This document shows, in pieces, positions 44,034 to 53,579 of a DNA stretch of 64,000 bases. The position numbers and the translations under genes are program-made. Source of the DNA: Tessaracoccus sp. (lineage in GTDB: Bacteria > Actinomycetota > Actinomycetes > Propionibacteriales > Propionibacteriaceae); the NCBI RefSeq assembly GCF_016714275.1, contig NZ_JADJNP010000002.1, positions 910,122 through 974,121 of the forward strand. The letters are read 5' to 3'. The notes under the pieces were generated by a model. It worked only from the letters and a program-made list of their open reading frames with translations, made no database searches and was not told the origin of the DNA. Position 1 is the stretch's first letter; each line of letters starts with the position of its first letter.

Positions 44034-47000
44034 GTGCTGACGATGCAAGACGCTCTGCGACGACTCTCCGACTATTGGACCAACAAGGGCTGCCTGACGT
44101 GGCAGCCGTTCAACACGGAGGTCGGCGCGGGCACGATGAATCCCGCGACGGTGCTGCGGGTGCTCGGGCCTGAGCCGTGGGACGTGGCCTACGTCGAGCC
44201 GTCGGTGCGCCCGGACGACTCCCGTTACGGCGAGAACCCGAACCGACTGCAGACGCACACCCAGTTCCAGGTGATCCTGAAGCCGGAGCCCGGGGACCCG
44301 CAGGAGCTGTATCTCGGCTCGCTCGAGGCGCTCGGCATCGACCTCTCCAAGCACGACGTGCGCTTCGTCGAGGACAACTGGCAGCAGCCGGCCATCGGCG
44401 CGTGGGGCCTCGGCTGGGAGGTGTGGCTGGACGGCATGGAGATCACGCAGTTCACCTACTTCCAGCAGGTGGGCGGGCAGAACCTCGACCCGATTCCGGT
44501 CGAGCTCACCTATGGCGTCGAGCGCATCCTGATGGCACAGCAGGGCGTGACGCACTTCAAGGACATCGTCTACTCCATCGCCTCCGACGGCCGCCCCGTC
44601 ACGTACGGCGAGGCGCTCGGCCAGCAGGAGTACGAGATGAGCCGGTACTACCTCGACGACGCCGACGTCGAGGCCAACCGCCGCCTGTATGAGACGTATG
44701 TCGGCGAGGCGACGCGCATGGTCGAGAAGCGCCTGCCCGTGCCTGCACACAACTACATCCTGAAGTCGAGCCACGCGTTCAACGTGCTCGACGCCCGCGG
44801 CGCCATCTCGACGACGGAGCGCGCGAAGGCGTTCGCCACCATGCGCCGCCTGATGCGCGACACCGCCGCCCTGTGGATCGAGCGCCGCGAAGAGCTGGGC
44901 TTCCCCCTGAACCGGGAGACCTTGTTCCTTGAGCCGGACCCCCGGCGCGAAGCGCCCGGGTCCGTGTCGAAAGGTCCCGCGGCCGACCGCAATCTCGCCC
45001 CCCAGACCCTCGCGTTCGAGATCGGCGTGGAAGAACTCCCGCCCCACGTAGTCCCGCAGACCATCGACGCCGTCCGCGCCGCGCTGACCGAGAAGCTGGC
45101 TGCCACCCGACTGGCCCACGGAGAGATCACCGTCGAAGGCACCCCGCGCCGCATCGTCGCCACCATCGCCGACCTCGCGGCCAGCGAGCCCGACACCGAG
45201 CAACTCCGCAAGGGGCCGAAGTGGGCCGCGGCGTTCGACGGCGACGGCAACCCGACCAAGGCGCTCCAGGGCTTCATGCGCGGCCAGGACGCTGCCGTCG
45301 AGCAGATCGAGAAGGCCGATTTCGGCGGCAACGAGCATGCCGTGGTGCGCGTCGCCGTGAAGGGGCGCGACGTGCTCGACGTCATGGGCGTCATCCTCGC
45401 CGACGTCGTCTCCGGTCTGCGCGCGGAGAAGAACATGCGCTGGAACGACCCGAAGCTGTCGTTCTCGCGCGCGATCCGGTGGATCGTCGCGCTGTGGGGC
45501 GACATCGTCGTCCCTGTTCAGGTCTCTGAGCTGACCGCCGGGCGCACCACCTACCTGCAGCGGCCCGTAGCCGGCGAGGAGTCCGGCAGGCGTTCCGACG
45601 GCGCGCTGGTCGGGCGCGTCGAGGTCGCCTCTGCCGACGACCTGCTGCCGACCATCGCCGCGGGCTCTATCGAGCTGTTCACCGACGCGCGGCGTGCGGC
45701 CATCATCGAGCAGGCCACCGCGCTGGCGTCCGGCGTTGGCGGCACGATCGCGTTCGATGCGGAGTCCGCCGTCGTGGATGAGATCACCAACCTTGTCGAG
45801 GATCCGCACGGCGTGCTGGGCAACTTCGATGAGCGCTACCTCGACCTGCCCGAGCGCATCCTCACCACGGTGATGCGCAAGCACCAGCGCTACCTGCCGG
45901 TGTACCGCGACGGGAAGCTCGCGCCGCACTTCGTCACGATGGCCAACGGCCTGTGCGACGACGACACGGTGCGTGCCGGCAACGAGTCGGTGATCCGCGC
46001 GCGCTACGAGGACGCGCTGTTCTTCTGGAATGCCGATCTGCAGACCGCCGCAGCTGACGAGTTCGTGCCCGGGCTGGACAAGCTGACATTCGAGGACCGG
46101 TTGGGCTCAGTCGGGCTGCGCGCGCGGCGCATCGCCGACGTCGCGACCCGGCTCGGCGAGCGCGTGGGCGTCTCCGGCGAGGACCTGGTGACGCTGAAGC
46201 GCGCCGGCGAGCTGGCGAAGTTCGACCTGGCCACGCAGATGGTGGTGGAGATGAGCTCGCTGGCCGGGTTCATCGCGCGCGAGTACGCCGTCCGCATGGG
46301 CGAGACCCATGCGGTGGCCGACGCGCTGTTCGAGATGGAGCAGCCGCACACGTCCGCCGACCCGGTACCCGCGTCCGTTCCCGGCGCGCTGCTGGCGCTC
46401 GGCGACCGCTTCGACCTCCTCGCCGCGATGTTCGCGTTGGGCGCCAAGCCCACCGGTTCCTCGGACCCGTTCGGCCTGCGCCGCGCGGCCTTGGGCGTGG
46501 TGCGGATCCTGCGCGAGTCGGCGGGCACCCCGCTGGAGTCGCTGACCATCCGCGCCGGCCTGGAGGACGCCGTCGCGCGCCTGGCGGAACAAGGCGTGGA
46601 CGTGGCCCCGGACGCGGTCGACGCCGCGCTGGAGTTCACCGTCGGCCGTTTCGCGCAGCTGCTGCGCGACGAGGGAACGTCCGCGGACCTCGTGTCGGCG
46701 ATCCTCCCCGCCGCCGACGCCCCCGGCCGCGCCGCCCGCCTGCTGTCCGAGCTGTCGGCTACGTCCGACGACTCCCGCCTCCACAACCTCGTCGCGACCC
46801 TCGTCCGCATCACCCGGATCCTCCCCGACGACGTTGTCGACTCGGCGAGGAGCGAGGAAGGGGCCAGCCACCGCTCGTTGAGGAGGAGGGAGGAACGAGC
46901 GACGTCTCGAAACGTCTTGTCCGAGGTCGATGACAACCGTTCCTTGAGGAGCGACGAAGGAGCGTCTCGAAAGGTCCTGACCGAGGCTGCCGAGCTGGAA

Positions 47001-47231
47001 CTCGCCGCCGCTGTCGACGCCGTCGACCCCGACACCGCCGCACAACCCATCAAGGTCATCCTGGGCAGCACCGAGCACGTGGTCGCAGCAGCAGCACGGT
47101 TCTTCGACGAGATCCTGGTCAACGCTGAGGACGAGTCGGTGCGCGCAGCGCGCCAGTCCCTGCTCGCCTCGGTCCTGTCCCTGGCCCCGGCCGACATCGA
47201 CTGGAAGGCCCTGGACATCGCCCTGGGGTGA
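44034..47231 (+). CDS. glyS: Glycyl-tRNA synthetase, fused alpha and beta subunits
   Basis: This protein of about 1065 residues charges tRNA-Gly. The first 290 residues are a complete alpha subunit (MQDALRRLSDYWTNKGC, VAYVEPSVRPDDSRYGENPN, WEVWLDGMEITQFTYFQQVG). The remainder is the beta subunit, from TLAFEIGVEELPPHVVPQTI onwards (HD-like and anticodon-binding domains). The linker between them (LFLEPDPRREAPGSVSKGP) is encoded by a copy of the dispersed palindromic element, and two more copies near residues 945-982 add a charged insert in the beta part. The start is GTG 44034 by promoter spacing; ATG 44043 is an alternative. Confidence 0.94.
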   Translation: MLTMQDALRRLSDYWTNKGCLTWQPFNTEVGAGTMNPATVLRVLGPEPWDVAYVEPSVRPDDSRYGENPNRLQTHTQFQVILKPEPGDPQELYLGSLEALGIDLSKHDVRFVEDNWQQPAIGAWGLGWEVWLDGMEITQFTYFQQVGGQNLDPIPVELTYGVERILMAQQGVTHFKDIVYSIASDGRPVTYGEALGQQEYEMSRYYLDDADVEANRRLYETYVGEATRMVEKRLPVPAHNYILKSSHAFNVLDARGAISTTERAKAFATMRRLMRDTAALWIERREELGFPLNRETLFLEPDPRREAPGSVSKGPAADRNLAPQTLAFEIGVEELPPHVVPQTIDAVRAALTEKLAATRLAHGEITVEGTPRRIVATIADLAASEPDTEQLRKGPKWAAAFDGDGNPTKALQGFMRGQDAAVEQIEKADFGGNEHAVVRVAVKGRDVLDVMGVILADVVSGLRAEKNMRWNDPKLSFSRAIRWIVALWGDIVVPVQVSELTAGRTTYLQRPVAGEESGRRSDGALVGRVEVASADDLLPTIAAGSIELFTDARRAAIIEQATALASGVGGTIAFDAESAVVDEITNLVEDPHGVLGNFDERYLDLPERILTTVMRKHQRYLPVYRDGKLAPHFVTMANGLCDDDTVRAGNESVIRARYEDALFFWNADLQTAAADEFVPGLDKLTFEDRLGSVGLRARRIADVATRLGERVGVSGEDLVTLKRAGELAKFDLATQMVVEMSSLAGFIAREYAVRMGETHAVADALFEMEQPHTSADPVPASVPGALLALGDRFDLLAAMFALGAKPTGSSDPFGLRRAALGVVRILRESAGTPLESLTIRAGLEDAVARLAEQGVDVAPDAVDAALEFTVGRFAQLLRDEGTSADLVSAILPAADAPGRAARLLSELSATSDDSRLHNLVATLVRITRILPDDVVDSARSEEGASHRSLRRREERATSRNVLSEVDDNRSLRSDEGASRKVLTEAAELELAAAVDAVDPDTAAQPIKVILGSTEHVVAAAARFFDEILVNAEDESVRAARQSLLASVLSLAPADIDWKALDIALG
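44922..44979 (+). repeat. Dispersed palindromic element (family 2) at the glyS alpha-beta junction
   Basis: TTGTTCCTTGAGCCGG ... GTGTCGAAAGGTCCCG, with the inner dyad CCCGGCGCGAAGCGCCCGGG (nearly perfect). It is read through in frame and forms the linker. Confidence 0.75.
46871..46977 (+). repeat. Two tandem family 2 elements inside the glyS beta part
   Basis: CCGCTCGTTGAGGAGG ... TCTCGAAACGTC (46871-46916) and CCGTTCCTTGAGGAGC ... TCTCGAAAGGTCC (46937-46977). Both are in frame and encode a Ser/Arg/Glu-rich insert. A truncated third copy may precede them near 46848. Confidence 0.7.
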
Positions 47232-47261
47232 CACCATAGGTCAGGGCCTCACGCTTCTGTA

Positions 47262-47279
47262 ATGAGGGGCGGTCCTCAT
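47262..47279. terminator. Small hairpin after glyS
   Basis: ATGAGG and CCTCAT with a 6-nt loop lie 30 bp after the glyS stop. There is no T-run, so its role as a terminator is uncertain. The rest of 47232-47352 holds only the cas3 promoter. Confidence 0.35.
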
Positions 47280-47340
47280 CACGGAGGGTACAGAGCTACC
47301 CACCTCTGCGTACATCGGCGTTTTTGTCGGCCCAACATCC

Positions 47341-47346
47341 TAAGGT
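47341..47346 (+). promoter_or_regulatory. Putative -10 box of leaderless cas operon
   Basis: TAAGGT, 6 nt before the cas3 ATG, with no Shine-Dalgarno sequence. No convincing -35 box is at the right distance. Confidence 0.45.
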
Positions 47347-47352
47347 CGTGCC

Positions 47353-50250
47353 ATGACCTCAGGACTCGCCACCGACGGGTGGGGATCGGCTCCAAACATC
47401 ACGCACCCACCACCGCTCTCAACCTCGGTCTGGGCTAAGACCGGAGGCGCTGACTTTTGGCAGTCCCTCCCCCAGCATCTCGCAGACACACGTACGGTGG
47501 CCGAGTTGCTCTACGAGCATTGGCTGTCGAGGTCCGTGAAGGAGAGGTGGGTGGCCGAGCCTCCTGGCGCGGACGGTATGCGCACAATCGCGCTGTTCCT
47601 GGCCGCGACGCACGACGTGGGCAAGGCCGCTCCGGCGTTCGTGGCCCAATCGGAGCCGCTGGCCCAACTCGCGCGGGACACCGGGCTCACGTGTCACACC
47701 ATCCAGGAGCTGCGCGATGACAGGAGGGAGCTGCCTCACTCGCTCATCGGACAGCACGCCGCCACGCGCTGGTTGGAGACGAAGGGCGTGGACGAGGACG
47801 CCGCCAAAGGCCTCGCCTCTGTCATCGGCGCTCACCACGGCCGCCCCGTCCAGCATGCGCCCCGGCTTCACAGCAAGCGGCCCAATGGGATGGGGCGCGA
47901 CGCCTGGGAGAAGGTGCGGTTCGGCCTGCTGGACTGGCAGGCCCGTGAGACCGGCTTCGACGAGCTGCTACGTGCAGGAGGCCAACTCTCCGTGTCCCTG
48001 CCGACGCTGATCGAGATCACCGGCTTCGTCATCGTGGCGGACTGGTTGGCGTCCAACACCGCACTCTTTCCGCTCCGGCCGCGGGGGCGCAGCGGCGAGG
48101 TCGAGGCCGACATGCCCGCCCGGACCGCAGTCGCGTGGGGCGAGATCGCGATGCCCCCGCCATGGCAGCCGCCGCGGGACGACTCACCCGCGCCAGACTT
48201 CTTCCGCTCGCGTTTCGGCTGGGAGCCCACCGTCACGCCTCACGCGATGCAGACGGCGGCCCTGGACGCCGCCCGCACCGTCGACATCGGCCTCATGCTG
48301 ATCGAGACGGAGACGGGCGGCGGCAAGACCGAGGCCGCGCTGGCCGCCGCCGAGTCCATCGCGAGCCGGCGGGGATCGCAGGGCATCGTGATCGCGCTGC
48401 CCACGCAGGCCACGACCAACGCGATGTTCAGCAGGGTCGCGCGCTGGATCGACGACCTGCCCGAGCCGCCGGCGGAGGTCGGCGCGTGGGCGCTCACTCT
48501 CGGCCACGGGAAGAGCCAGCTGAACCAGGAATTCGCGAAGCTGAACGAGGCAGTGAAGGCCTTCGAGCGGAGACTCGCGCGTACGGAGGAGCACGCGCCG
48601 ATCTTCGAAGGCGAGGAGACGCCCGCCCTCTGCAACGCCGTCGTCCATCAGTGGTTCCTGGGCGCGAAACGGCGGCTGTTGTCGAACTTCGCGGTGGTGA
48701 CCATCGACCAGGTGCTCCGCGCGGCGCTGCAGCGCAAGCACCTCATGCTCGATCATCTGGCGCTCGGCGGTAAGGTCGTCATCATCGACGAGGCGCATGC
48801 GTCGGACGACTTCATGAACGTCTACCTGGACTCGGCACTCAGCTGGCTCGGCGCCTACGACGTGCCCGTGATCCTGCTGTCCGCGACGCTGACCGCCGAG
48901 CGCCGCCGCCGCTTCCTCTCCGCGTATCGCCCCGGCAGGGCGGCCGAGGCCGAGAAGCTGTCGTTCGCGGAGGACGACTACCCGTTGCTCACCATCCTGC
49001 CGCGTGACGAAGCACCGATCACGGCCAGGGTGGTCGCAGAGAACAGACCCGGCAGATCGGTGCAATGGACATGGCACCCGACGGCCCTCGACAGGATCGT
49101 GGCCAGCGTGCGCGACGACCTCGCCCATGGCGGCTGCGCCCTTGTCGTGCGCAACACGGTCAAGGATGCCCAGGCCACCGCCGCGGCGCTCGAGGAGGCG
49201 GGTATCGCCGTGCTGCTGACCCATGCGGGCTTCCTCGCAGTCGACCGCGCGGGCAACGACGAGGAGTTGCGCTACCTCTTCGGAAAGGACGGCGTAGAGC
49301 GTCCCGATCGGATCGCGGTGGTGTCCACCCAGGTGGTCGAGCAGAGCCTCGACGTAGATTTCGACGTCCTCTACACCGATCTCGCCCCGGTCGACCTGCT
49401 GCTGCAGCGCGTAGGTCGGCTGCATCGCCACGCCCGTATCCGCCCGCACAGGCACGCCACCGCACGCCTCTTCCTCCTAGCCGATCTTCCCTCCGATGAC
49501 GCTCTCCCTTCCGCGACGCCCGGCTCGCTGGCGGTATACGGCTCCCATCTGCTGCTCCGCACGGCTGCGACGCTCGTCGAGCACGGCCCCACGATTCGCA
49601 TCCCGGACGACGTCGCGCGCCTCGTCGAGCGCGCGCTCGGATCGGGGCACGTCGGTCGGGAGGCTTGGCAAGCGATGCTGAGTGAGGCGAGGGCGAACCA
49701 CGAACGCGAGATCGAGAAGCAGCGCGAGAAAGCTGCAAAATGGTGTGTCGTGCCGTGGAACCCCGACGGCGACCCGCGCACCTCGCTGGGCGACTGGCTG
49801 ACCGTTGCTCCAGATAGCAGCGAAATCGCGATGGGGATCGCTGTCCGCGACACCGACCCCACCCTCGAGGTCATCGTCGTTCCGATCGCCCCCGCGGGCT
49901 CCGCCGTTCGGCCCCCGTGGCTCACCAAGAACCCCAGCCAGGTGGAGACCCTCGACACGTCCACGCGGCCATCCGACGAGGTGGCGCGCGAGGTCGCCGG
50001 CTGGGCGGTGCGGCTCCCCACCGCGATGACGCGCTGGGACCTCGACGACGTGGTGACCGCGCTCGATCGAGACCCCGCCACCCGCAGATGGGCCTGGCGG
50101 CAACACCCCCTCCTCAAGGGCGAGCTGTTCTTGCCCATGAACCAACCCGAAGAAGGGAGCACCACCTTGATGACCGAACTCTCCGCGGGCAGGAAGCACT
50201 ACCGGCTGACCTACTCGCCCACACGCGGACTGGAGGTGAGCGACGCATGA
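47353..50250 (+). CDS. cas3: Cas3 nuclease-helicase (type I-E)
   Basis: This 965-residue protein degrades DNA marked by Cascade. The HD nuclease domain has His42 (QHLADT), His87-Asp88 (THDVGK) and IGAHHGRP. The helicase has Walker A TETGGGKTEA near residue 318, the DEAH box VVIIDEAHA near 476, and motif VI VDLLLQRVGRLHRHAR. Full length with all motifs, so the interference nuclease looks intact. It begins the cas operon and overlaps cse1 by 4 nt. The leaderless start is at ATG 47353. Confidence 0.97.
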   Translation: MTSGLATDGWGSAPNITHPPPLSTSVWAKTGGADFWQSLPQHLADTRTVAELLYEHWLSRSVKERWVAEPPGADGMRTIALFLAATHDVGKAAPAFVAQSEPLAQLARDTGLTCHTIQELRDDRRELPHSLIGQHAATRWLETKGVDEDAAKGLASVIGAHHGRPVQHAPRLHSKRPNGMGRDAWEKVRFGLLDWQARETGFDELLRAGGQLSVSLPTLIEITGFVIVADWLASNTALFPLRPRGRSGEVEADMPARTAVAWGEIAMPPPWQPPRDDSPAPDFFRSRFGWEPTVTPHAMQTAALDAARTVDIGLMLIETETGGGKTEAALAAAESIASRRGSQGIVIALPTQATTNAMFSRVARWIDDLPEPPAEVGAWALTLGHGKSQLNQEFAKLNEAVKAFERRLARTEEHAPIFEGEETPALCNAVVHQWFLGAKRRLLSNFAVVTIDQVLRAALQRKHLMLDHLALGGKVVIIDEAHASDDFMNVYLDSALSWLGAYDVPVILLSATLTAERRRRFLSAYRPGRAAEAEKLSFAEDDYPLLTILPRDEAPITARVVAENRPGRSVQWTWHPTALDRIVASVRDDLAHGGCALVVRNTVKDAQATAAALEEAGIAVLLTHAGFLAVDRAGNDEELRYLFGKDGVERPDRIAVVSTQVVEQSLDVDFDVLYTDLAPVDLLLQRVGRLHRHARIRPHRHATARLFLLADLPSDDALPSATPGSLAVYGSHLLLRTAATLVEHGPTIRIPDDVARLVERALGSGHVGREAWQAMLSEARANHEREIEKQREKAAKWCVVPWNPDGDPRTSLGDWLTVAPDSSEIAMGIAVRDTDPTLEVIVVPIAPAGSAVRPPWLTKNPSQVETLDTSTRPSDEVAREVAGWAVRLPTAMTRWDLDDVVTALDRDPATRRWAWRQHPLLKGELFLPMNQPEEGSTTLMTELSAGRKHYRLTYSPTRGLEVSDA

Positions 50251-51836
50251 GCTACAACCTGCTTGACGAGCCGTGGATCCCCGTGCTCGTCCGCGACGGC
50301 ACCGCTGCCGATCTGTCGCTGCGCGACTGTTTCACGCGCGCCGACGATGTGCGCCGGATCAATGGCGACCTGCCCACGCAGGGCTTCGCGATCCTGCGGG
50401 TACTCCTGGCGATCTGCCACGACGCGATCGGCTTCCACTCGCTCGCCGACACGAAGCAGCTGCTCAGGACCGGGCTCGACACGGCACGCGTGCTCGCCTA
50501 TCTCGACGACTACGCGGACCGGTTCGAACTCTTCCACCCGCAGCGGCCTTTCATGCAGGTAGCTGACCTGCGCACAGCCAAGGGCGAGGTGGCAGGCCTT
50601 GAGAAGCTGATCAGCGACGTGCCCAACGGGACGCCGTTCCTGACCGTGCGCACCGGGCGGGGACTCGAGCGGATCTCCGCCGCCGAGGCCGCGCGATGGC
50701 TGATCCACGTCCATGCGTTTGACCCGAGCGGCATCCGCTCGGCGGCCGTCGGCGACCCGGAGACCAAGGGCGGGAAGGGCTACCCCATCGGCCCCGGGTG
50801 GGCCGGCCAGATCGGCGGGCTGCTCTATCACGGCGACTCCCTGGCCCAGACCCTCGCGTTCAACATCGTCCCCACGGAGCGCAACGACGCGGATCGTCCC
50901 GTCTGGGCGCACGAGAAGCCACAGACCGAGCAGCGCCAGCTCGAGCCGCGCCCGAACGGGCCCGTCGAACTGCTGGTGTGGCAGACCCGCCGCGTGCGGC
51001 TGGTGGGCGACCGTGACGGCGTCACCGGCGTCGTCCTTGCACAGGGCGATCGGATGACGCCGCAGAACCGGCACGACCTCGAACCCATGACGGGGTGGCG
51101 GTATTCCAAGCCGCAGTCCGCGAAGCTGAAGATGGCTGTCTACATGCCGCAGAAGCACGACCCGACGCGCGCCTTCTGGCGCGGGCTCCCCGCGCAGCTG
51201 CCCAGCCACCCCACCGACATCGACGGCAACGAGGCAACGATGCGCTCGCGCGTCGCTGAACACCTCAGCCAGGTGGAGGACCTCCTGCCAGCTGCCCTCG
51301 AGCAGGTGCGCCTGGAGGCCGTGGGCATCGACTACGGGCCACAGGAGGCCACCGTCGCCGAATTGGTCAGCGACGCGGTGGACCTGAGAGTCTCGATGCT
51401 GGGGCCCGACGCGGGGGCTGTGGCCGTCATGATCCAGGATTCGGTACGGACGGCAGATACCTGCGTGTGGGCGCTCGGCCGCATGGCAAGCAACGTCGCG
51501 GCGTCGGCCGGAGACTTCGACGGGCTGGAGGGGGCGGCGGAACGAGCACGTCTCCAAGCATGGGCAGCCCTCGACGAGGTAGCGCCCCGCTGGATCGCCC
51601 AGCTGACGAGCTCTTCGGACACGATCGCGGAGAACCGAGCCTGGCAGGAGCTCGTGCGGTCGACCCTCGAACCGATCGCCGACGCCGTCGCCGATGCGGC
51701 GCCACCGGCGGCCTACGCGGGCAGGAACACCAGGAACGGGTTCATGACCGTCGGCAAGGCGGAGGGCTTCTTCCGCCACACCCTGCGCAAGGAGCTTCCC
51801 CTTGCCTACCCGACCAAGAAGGAGGAGTCAGCATGA
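50247..51836 (+). CDS. casA: Cascade large subunit Cse1 (Cas8e)
   Basis: This 529-residue protein recognises the PAM and recruits Cas3 in type I-E Cascade. The N-terminal LLDEPWIPVLVRDGTAADLS and FQLFHPxRPFMQV-like RFELFHPQRPFMQVADL are family hallmarks; KGGKGYPIGPGWAGQIGG corresponds to the conserved middle region. The start ATG 50247 overlaps the cas3 stop. Length is slightly above that of E. coli CasA. Confidence 0.95.
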   Translation: MSYNLLDEPWIPVLVRDGTAADLSLRDCFTRADDVRRINGDLPTQGFAILRVLLAICHDAIGFHSLADTKQLLRTGLDTARVLAYLDDYADRFELFHPQRPFMQVADLRTAKGEVAGLEKLISDVPNGTPFLTVRTGRGLERISAAEAARWLIHVHAFDPSGIRSAAVGDPETKGGKGYPIGPGWAGQIGGLLYHGDSLAQTLAFNIVPTERNDADRPVWAHEKPQTEQRQLEPRPNGPVELLVWQTRRVRLVGDRDGVTGVVLAQGDRMTPQNRHDLEPMTGWRYSKPQSAKLKMAVYMPQKHDPTRAFWRGLPAQLPSHPTDIDGNEATMRSRVAEHLSQVEDLLPAALEQVRLEAVGIDYGPQEATVAELVSDAVDLRVSMLGPDAGAVAVMIQDSVRTADTCVWALGRMASNVAASAGDFDGLEGAAERARLQAWAALDEVAPRWIAQLTSSSDTIAENRAWQELVRSTLEPIADAVADAAPPAAYAGRNTRNGFMTVGKAEGFFRHTLRKELPLAYPTKKEESA

Positions 51837-52450
51837 GCGAACAGGAGAAGTTCTCCCCCAGCCGTTTCGTGACCGAACGCATCTATCGCCTGGTCGGCAA
51901 GGATCCGACCAACCTGAGCCCCGCCTCTCGCGCGCAGCTGGCGCAGTTGCGGCAGGCGGCCGACAAGGAGCCCGGGACCGTCCCGTCGATCTGGCCGATC
52001 ACTAGCGAGGGCATCCCGGACGACATCACCGGCCTGCAGCTGAACCGCATCGAGACTGCCATCCACATGGCCCTCACACAGTTCGCGGTGCATCAACAGG
52101 CACGATCGCACTGCATGCACGACGCGGGACAGCCCTTCGGCCGCGCGATCAGACGACTGGCCGAGGCGACGTCGCCTGGCTCGGAGCCGTACGAAAGCCC
52201 GGTCTACCGCCGGTTCACGACGCTGTCGACCACGACCAACCTGCCGGGCATCCGGAGCCAGCTGGGCAGCCTCGTCACGCAGCTGCGCAGCTACGACATC
52301 GCATTCGACTACGGTCGCTTCACTCGGAACCTGCTCCTGCTGCAGGACGCCGGCCGCAACGCCGAGGTCCGCCGCACTTGGGGTCGTGACTTCCACCGCC
52401 TCCCTACCCAGACCACCACCGATTCCACCGCCGTCGAAGGAGACAACTGA
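51833..52450 (+). CDS. casB: Cascade small subunit Cse2 (Cas11)
   Basis: This 205-residue, mostly helical and basic protein occurs in two copies in the Cascade belly and stabilises the R-loop. IWPITSEGIP is an insert-like segment before the conserved core ETAIHMALTQFAVHQQ and GRAIRRLAEA. AGGAGG precedes ATG 51833, which overlaps the cse1 stop. Confidence 0.92.
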   Translation: MSEQEKFSPSRFVTERIYRLVGKDPTNLSPASRAQLAQLRQAADKEPGTVPSIWPITSEGIPDDITGLQLNRIETAIHMALTQFAVHQQARSHCMHDAGQPFGRAIRRLAEATSPGSEPYESPVYRRFTTLSTTTNLPGIRSQLGSLVTQLRSYDIAFDYGRFTRNLLLLQDAGRNAEVRRTWGRDFHRLPTQTTTDSTAVEGDN

Positions 52451-52451
52451 C

Positions 52452-53579
52452 ATGACCACTTACATCGAATTCCACGCCCTCCAGACCGTCCCCCCATCGA
52501 ACATTAATCGCGACGACTCCGGGGCACCGAAGACGGCGGTCTATGGCGGGGCCACCCGCTCACGCGTCTCCAGCCAGTCCTGGAAGCGGGCGATCCGCGA
52601 GGACTTCAACGAGACGCTGGATCCGCTTGAGGTCGGCACGCGCAGCCGGATGATCGTCGGCTCGATCGCAACCGCCATCGAGGAGCGTCGACCCGACCTG
52701 TCCGATCGCGCGCAGGACCTGGCGGTGGCGGCGATGGAGGCCGCGGGCTTCAAGAGGCCGGTGCCCAAGACTCGTCGCAAGGGTGAGTCCGAGGGACAGC
52801 CGGAGACCGGGTATCTTGTCTTCCTATCTCAGCGCCAGATCGAGTCGCTCGCGGAGGCCGCCGTCGCCGTGAGCGACGAGGCCGACCCCCTGAACGCGAT
52901 GAAAGCGGCGAAGGTGAAGCAACTCGTCGACGCCGACCACTCCATCGACATCGCGCTCTTCGGCCGGATGATCGCCGATTCCTCCGACCTGAACGTGGAC
53001 GCCGCGTGCCAGGTGGCCCACGCGATCAGCGTGCACGAGGCGACCCCTGAATACGACTTCTACACCGCCGTCGACGATGCGAAGGATCGCAACGAGGACG
53101 AGGAGGACGCGGGGGCCGGGATGATGGGCACGGTCGCCTACATCTCCTCCACCCTCTACCGCTACGCAGCCATCAACGTCGACCAGCTGAGCGAGAATCT
53201 CGGCTCAGCGGAGGCGACGAATCGCGCGATCGAGGCGTTTTTGCGCAGCTTCGTCGTCTCCATGCCCAGCGGCAAACAGACGACGTTCGCCAACGGCACA
53301 CGGCCCGACGTCGTGCTGGTCACCGTCGGAAAGGGCCAGCCGGCCAGCCTCGTCGGGGCCTTCGAGGCCCCGGTCAAGGCGCGGGAGGGATACATGGGCC
53401 CGGCCGTCGAACGGCTCGCGGAGCACGCGAAAGACGTGTTCTCCACCTGGCGCACGCCCGAGAAGATCTTCGCGACCGCGCTCCCCGCCTATCGCGCGAC
53501 GCTGGCGACGGTGGCCGAGGCTCGGACGCTCGACGAGCTGGTCGCCGACACGGTGGCGGCCGCGACGGGTCAGGCATGA
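52452..53579 (+). CDS. casC: Cascade backbone protein Cas7e (Cse4)
   Basis: This 375-residue RAMP protein forms the six-copy backbone along the crRNA. The start IEFHALQTVPPSNINRDDSG and APKTAVYGGATRSRVSSQSW are diagnostic. GAAGGAG precedes the ATG, one base after the cse2 stop. Its stop overlaps the cas5e start. Confidence 0.96.
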   Translation: MTTYIEFHALQTVPPSNINRDDSGAPKTAVYGGATRSRVSSQSWKRAIREDFNETLDPLEVGTRSRMIVGSIATAIEERRPDLSDRAQDLAVAAMEAAGFKRPVPKTRRKGESEGQPETGYLVFLSQRQIESLAEAAVAVSDEADPLNAMKAAKVKQLVDADHSIDIALFGRMIADSSDLNVDAACQVAHAISVHEATPEYDFYTAVDDAKDRNEDEEDAGAGMMGTVAYISSTLYRYAAINVDQLSENLGSAEATNRAIEAFLRSFVVSMPSGKQTTFANGTRPDVVLVTVGKGQPASLVGAFEAPVKAREGYMGPAVERLAEHAKDVFSTWRTPEKIFATALPAYRATLATVAEARTLDELVADTVAAATGQA

